Of a stretch of 64,000 nt of DNA, positions 61,362-64,000 are shown piece by piece. Both the position numbers and the translations under genes were made by a program. Below the pieces are notes generated by a model. It did no database searches, was not told the origin of the DNA, and saw only the letters and a list, made by a program, of their open reading frames with translations. This stretch comes from Ascoidea rubescens DSM 1968 (taxonomy: Eukaryota > Ascomycota > Saccharomycetes > Ascoideales > Ascoideaceae): contig NW_017962915.1 of the NCBI RefSeq assembly GCF_001661345.1, forward strand, positions 186,001 through 250,000, read 5' to 3'. The first letter of the stretch is position 1; each line of letters begins with the position of its first letter.

Positions 61362-63671
61362 TTATATGGTGGTAATATTGTTTTCTGTGATAAATTGTTG
61401 CATTTTATCAATATTTTCTTTATATGGGCTCTCTTCAATTAAAAGCAGACGTAATTCAGTTTTAAATAGTTCATTTTTAAGCTCTTCATGAGTTGAAAAT
61501 ATAGTTATAAATTCTTCTTTCCAACTTCTAAAACTAGTGTTTGTTGAAAGAGACTCGCAATTTTGTTTTAACTCTTTCAACTTTGTATTTCCATCAACCA
61601 TCAAAGCGCGTTTTTTCTTTTTCTTTATTTTTCCTCTATTTTTTGAAGAACTTGACTTTCTTTTCAGAGGTAATAATTTTGAATTCTGAATATCTATATT
61701 TTTCGAATTCGATTGATTAATAGACGAGACTATATCATTCCATACAGAAGGGGGAGCAATGGATTTTAAAGCAGTTTTCGATGGTGTTAAACTGGTCTTT
61801 CTAGGTTTGGCTTTTGTTTTTAAAACTAAGCTTGAGTCTTCAGGATCGATTATAGTTGAGTCATTATTTTCAGAATCATCATCATCAATCAAAACTTTTT
61901 TTGGATTAATAAAATTTTGGGGTTTATCTTGAATTGTTTGTTTCATTTTTGACAAAAAAAACGGATTAGATATAGTAATATCTTTAGTGATTGATAAATC
62001 TTCATTCGGGTCATCATTTGAAAATAAAAGATTTCTATCAGATTGAAGATTATTTGTATCTGAATCATTTCTAGCGGATGAACTTTGCATTGTAGTATGA
62101 TGCATGCTGCTCATCCAGCTACTAGATTCTTCTTCATCATTGTTATTTTCTTTCTTTGAATCAGATTTGTTTTTTTCAAATTTATTCAAACGGTCGTCCA
62201 AATTTCTTAATTTAGAGGCTGGAGAAGTACTTGTGATAATAGGTTGGTTTTTGGAGTAATTTTTGTTTTGTATTTCCTGGTTAAATATATTCTGCTGATT
62301 TAGTTCCTCGTTTATGATTTGTTCTAAATCCATTTCACTGGATGAGTTATTTAACAATATATCATTGGGGCTTATTCTTTTCAATTTTGAGTAACTTGTT
62401 TCGGTTTCTAAAATTTCATGAAGATTTTCTTGAATTGTGTTTATATTTTGATTTTGATTTTGATTTTGAGTAGTGTCTCTTTCATCACCATTTATTATAT
62501 GGTGATTTTCAGCTACTTTTAATTGTAAAAATTCATCTAGTTTATCTAGTATGATATCTTCTTCATTTAAAAGCACGTCGCCCTTTTCAGGCTCGATATT
62601 TACATCGCCTTTCAGATATTTTTGATTATCATTTTGAATATTAAAACCTGGGGTGATTATGTTTATATACCAAAAATTAGGAGTAAGTAAATTCAAAATT
62701 GAATAGATATTTTTGATTAATTTATTAATTTTTTTACCAAAAGAGAGATTCAATTGTAGAAGACGATTGTTTAAGGCCAAAACTTTGATTGGTTTTCTTT
62801 TAATAGTTGGAATTGAAGAAGTAGCACTACATATGGGCAAAACATAGGAAACTGACCATGAATATTTATGGAGTTTATTTTGGTCTTCATATATTTGAAT
62901 TGAATTTTCGTTTAAATAAAATTTTAAATTTTGAGCGTGGAAAAAGGAGTTTTTAGGGATTTTAATGTTTAAAATGGAGGAAAATAAACGAATTGAATTG
63001 ATCTTTGAGTTCAAGATCAAGTCTTTGTTTCTATCATTAATATAGGTTATTGTGCCATTTTTGTTTAGTTTTACAGATTTTAGGATGAATCTGATATTCT
63101 GACAGTATATTAAACTGTAGTTTATGATTAAGTTTTTTAGATTTTCAATTAAGGAAGGGGTCTTCTTTTGAAAGAATTTTTTCCTTACAGGTAGTTTATT
63201 GAATAGATTTTTGACAATGATTGAGGTGCCATTTGAAGCAGCTGTATTCTTGAAAGAGTTTTGAATTGGAAGACCGGATATATCAACTGACCAAGATTGA
63301 GCAGTTGAATCAGAGGATGTTTTGGAAGTTATAGATAGATTCGAGGCTAATTGAGTTATAAAAAAGAGAGCTTCACCTCTAAAGCCTAGAGTGTTTATTG
63401 ACAAATGGATGTCGTTGTAATTTGATATTTTTGAGGTTGTTGAATTGCAGCACATTAGTTGTCTATCAAATTTCGGTACACCTTTGCCATTATCCTTTAC
63501 CGATAGGTAATTTAAACCAGCAGAATTTGAATCGTATTCGATAGTTATGGTTGTTGCAGAGGCATCGATGGAGTTATCTATTAGTTCTTTTATGACAGCT
63601 ACTGGAGAAAAGACAGCAGATGAGGAGGTGATAGTAACAGCAGTTTGAGATGGTATTCTTTTTATTGCCAT
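61362..63671 (-). CDS. MLH2: MutL homologue, Mlh2-like (no endonuclease motif seen)
   Basis: The 769-aa protein opens with a GHKL ATPase of the MutL family: the motif VIKELIDNSIDA has Glu29 (catalytic base), Asn33 (Mg2+) and Asp36; DNGKGVP is at 60-66; LGFRGEAL and TSKISNY follow; GTSIIVKNLFNKLPVRKKFF is the end of the N-terminal domain. The middle (about 360-640) is disordered. The C-terminus has no DQHAxxExxxxE metal-binding motif, so it is not a nuclease like Pms1/Pms2 or Mlh3. The start region (KRIPSQTAVTITSSSAV) and lack of a nuclease fit Mlh2, the Mlh1 partner acting in frameshift repair and gene-conversion tract length. Symbol is likely but based on elimination. All ATPase motifs look intact. 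Confidence 0.72.
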   Translation of the reverse strand: MAIKRIPSQTAVTITSSSAVFSPVAVIKELIDNSIDASATTITIEYDSNSAGLNYLSVKDNGKGVPKFDRQLMCCNSTTSKISNYNDIHLSINTLGFRGEALFFITQLASNLSITSKTSSDSTAQSWSVDISGLPIQNSFKNTAASNGTSIIVKNLFNKLPVRKKFFQKKTPSLIENLKNLIINYSLIYCQNIRFILKSVKLNKNGTITYINDRNKDLILNSKINSIRLFSSILNIKIPKNSFFHAQNLKFYLNENSIQIYEDQNKLHKYSWSVSYVLPICSATSSIPTIKRKPIKVLALNNRLLQLNLSFGKKINKLIKNIYSILNLLTPNFWYINIITPGFNIQNDNQKYLKGDVNIEPEKGDVLLNEEDIILDKLDEFLQLKVAENHHIINGDERDTTQNQNQNQNINTIQENLHEILETETSYSKLKRISPNDILLNNSSSEMDLEQIINEELNQQNIFNQEIQNKNYSKNQPIITSTSPASKLRNLDDRLNKFEKNKSDSKKENNNDEEESSSWMSSMHHTTMQSSSARNDSDTNNLQSDRNLLFSNDDPNEDLSITKDITISNPFFLSKMKQTIQDKPQNFINPKKVLIDDDDSENNDSTIIDPEDSSLVLKTKAKPRKTSLTPSKTALKSIAPPSVWNDIVSSINQSNSKNIDIQNSKLLPLKRKSSSSKNRGKIKKKKKRALMVDGNTKLKELKQNCESLSTNTSFRSWKEEFITIFSTHEELKNELFKTELRLLLIEESPYKENIDKMQQFITENNITTI

Positions 63672-64000
63672 TTGGTGATTTATTAATAGAAAGCAAAATA
63701 AAAGTGATTGAATGTTACTGTGGAGAATAATGTATATCGAATAGTATATATTGAATCATAAGATTACATTATAGTTTATGAATTATAAAATGAAGTGAAA
63801 TGGAAAGGAATAAAATTTTAGAAGAGCAAGAAAAAGTAGAGCGGTGAGTTTCGGCGGTAAAACAACAACAAAAAAAATATAAAAAAATATAAAAAAATGG
63901 AGGTAGTTAATTGAAAATACAGAAGGAGTTTCGAAAAACGTATGAATTGAAGAAATGGAAGGAATATTTGAATAAAAAAAAAGGAAAATCAAATAAATCA
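63672..64000 (-). promoter_or_regulatory. MLH2 promoter region, window end
   Basis: 329 nt, AT-rich, including a poly-A tract near 63870-63897. A frame at 63783-63992 has no recognisable content. The window ends without another gene. Confidence 0.5.

Overview
The window looks like nuclear DNA of an ascomycete budding yeast (Saccharomycotina). It is AT-rich and densely coding, with about 20 protein genes on both strands. Introns are few and short at the 5' end of genes, with GTATGT or GTAAGT donors and (TA)CTAAC-like branch points. Many proteins carry long Asn, Gln, Ser or Asp/Glu low-complexity tracts. Most genes have clear yeast homologues (SMF1, LEO1, PEF1, RFX1, RVS161, a SIP2/GAL83-type gene, RPS15, POM152, ATG7, ARO80, ECM33, BIR1, SEM1, MLH2). 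However, it also carries a velvet-domain gene and a SET9/Suv4-20 gene. Velvet is not part of the Saccharomyces or Candida gene set, and Saccharomyces has no SET9. That points to a lineage that kept ancestral ascomycete genes. I could not fix the species, and I found no conserved Leu or Ser position coded by CTG that would settle how CUG is read.

Layout. 1-1531: no gene, G+C-rich island. 1532-7360: SMF1-type metal transporter, LEO1 (minus), PEX15-like tail-anchored protein. 7562-16306: three plus-strand genes: spliced velvet-domain regulator, spliced PEF1, RFX1. 16992-20246: RVS161 and an unrecognised Asn-rich nuclear-type protein, both minus. 20247-23511: 3.3 kb gene-free promoter of that regulator with a CCAAT cluster. 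23512-28617: AMPK beta subunit (minus), RPS15 (plus, 933-nt intron), and a 57-aa secreted/GPI-type peptide (minus). 29205-42736: CYLD-like ubiquitin protease (minus), then POM152, ATG7 and a PalH-family pH sensor (plus). 43094-48615: ARO80 and ECM33 (minus). 48616-50881: gene-free. 50882-58805: spliced SET9 and BIR1 (minus). 59139-63671: FAS1-domain protein (plus), SEM1 and MLH2 (minus).

The genes are ordinary single-gene units rather than an operon or cluster. Themes are nutrient and stress sensing (SNF1 beta subunit, PalH sensor, ARO80, SMF1), chromatin and mitosis (LEO1, SET9, BIR1, RFX1), and cell surface (ECM33, small GPI peptide, FAS1). The most unusual items are: the VeA-like velvet gene, whose promoter has a tandem 16-bp MCB/forkhead repeat; the orphan regulator with its very long CCAAT-studded promoter; the CYLD-like protease; and a window-wide pattern in which promoters and adjoining gene ends are G+C-rich while gene bodies and convergent intergenic regions are AT-rich. 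No transposon, virus-derived element, CRISPR array, rRNA or credible tRNA was seen.
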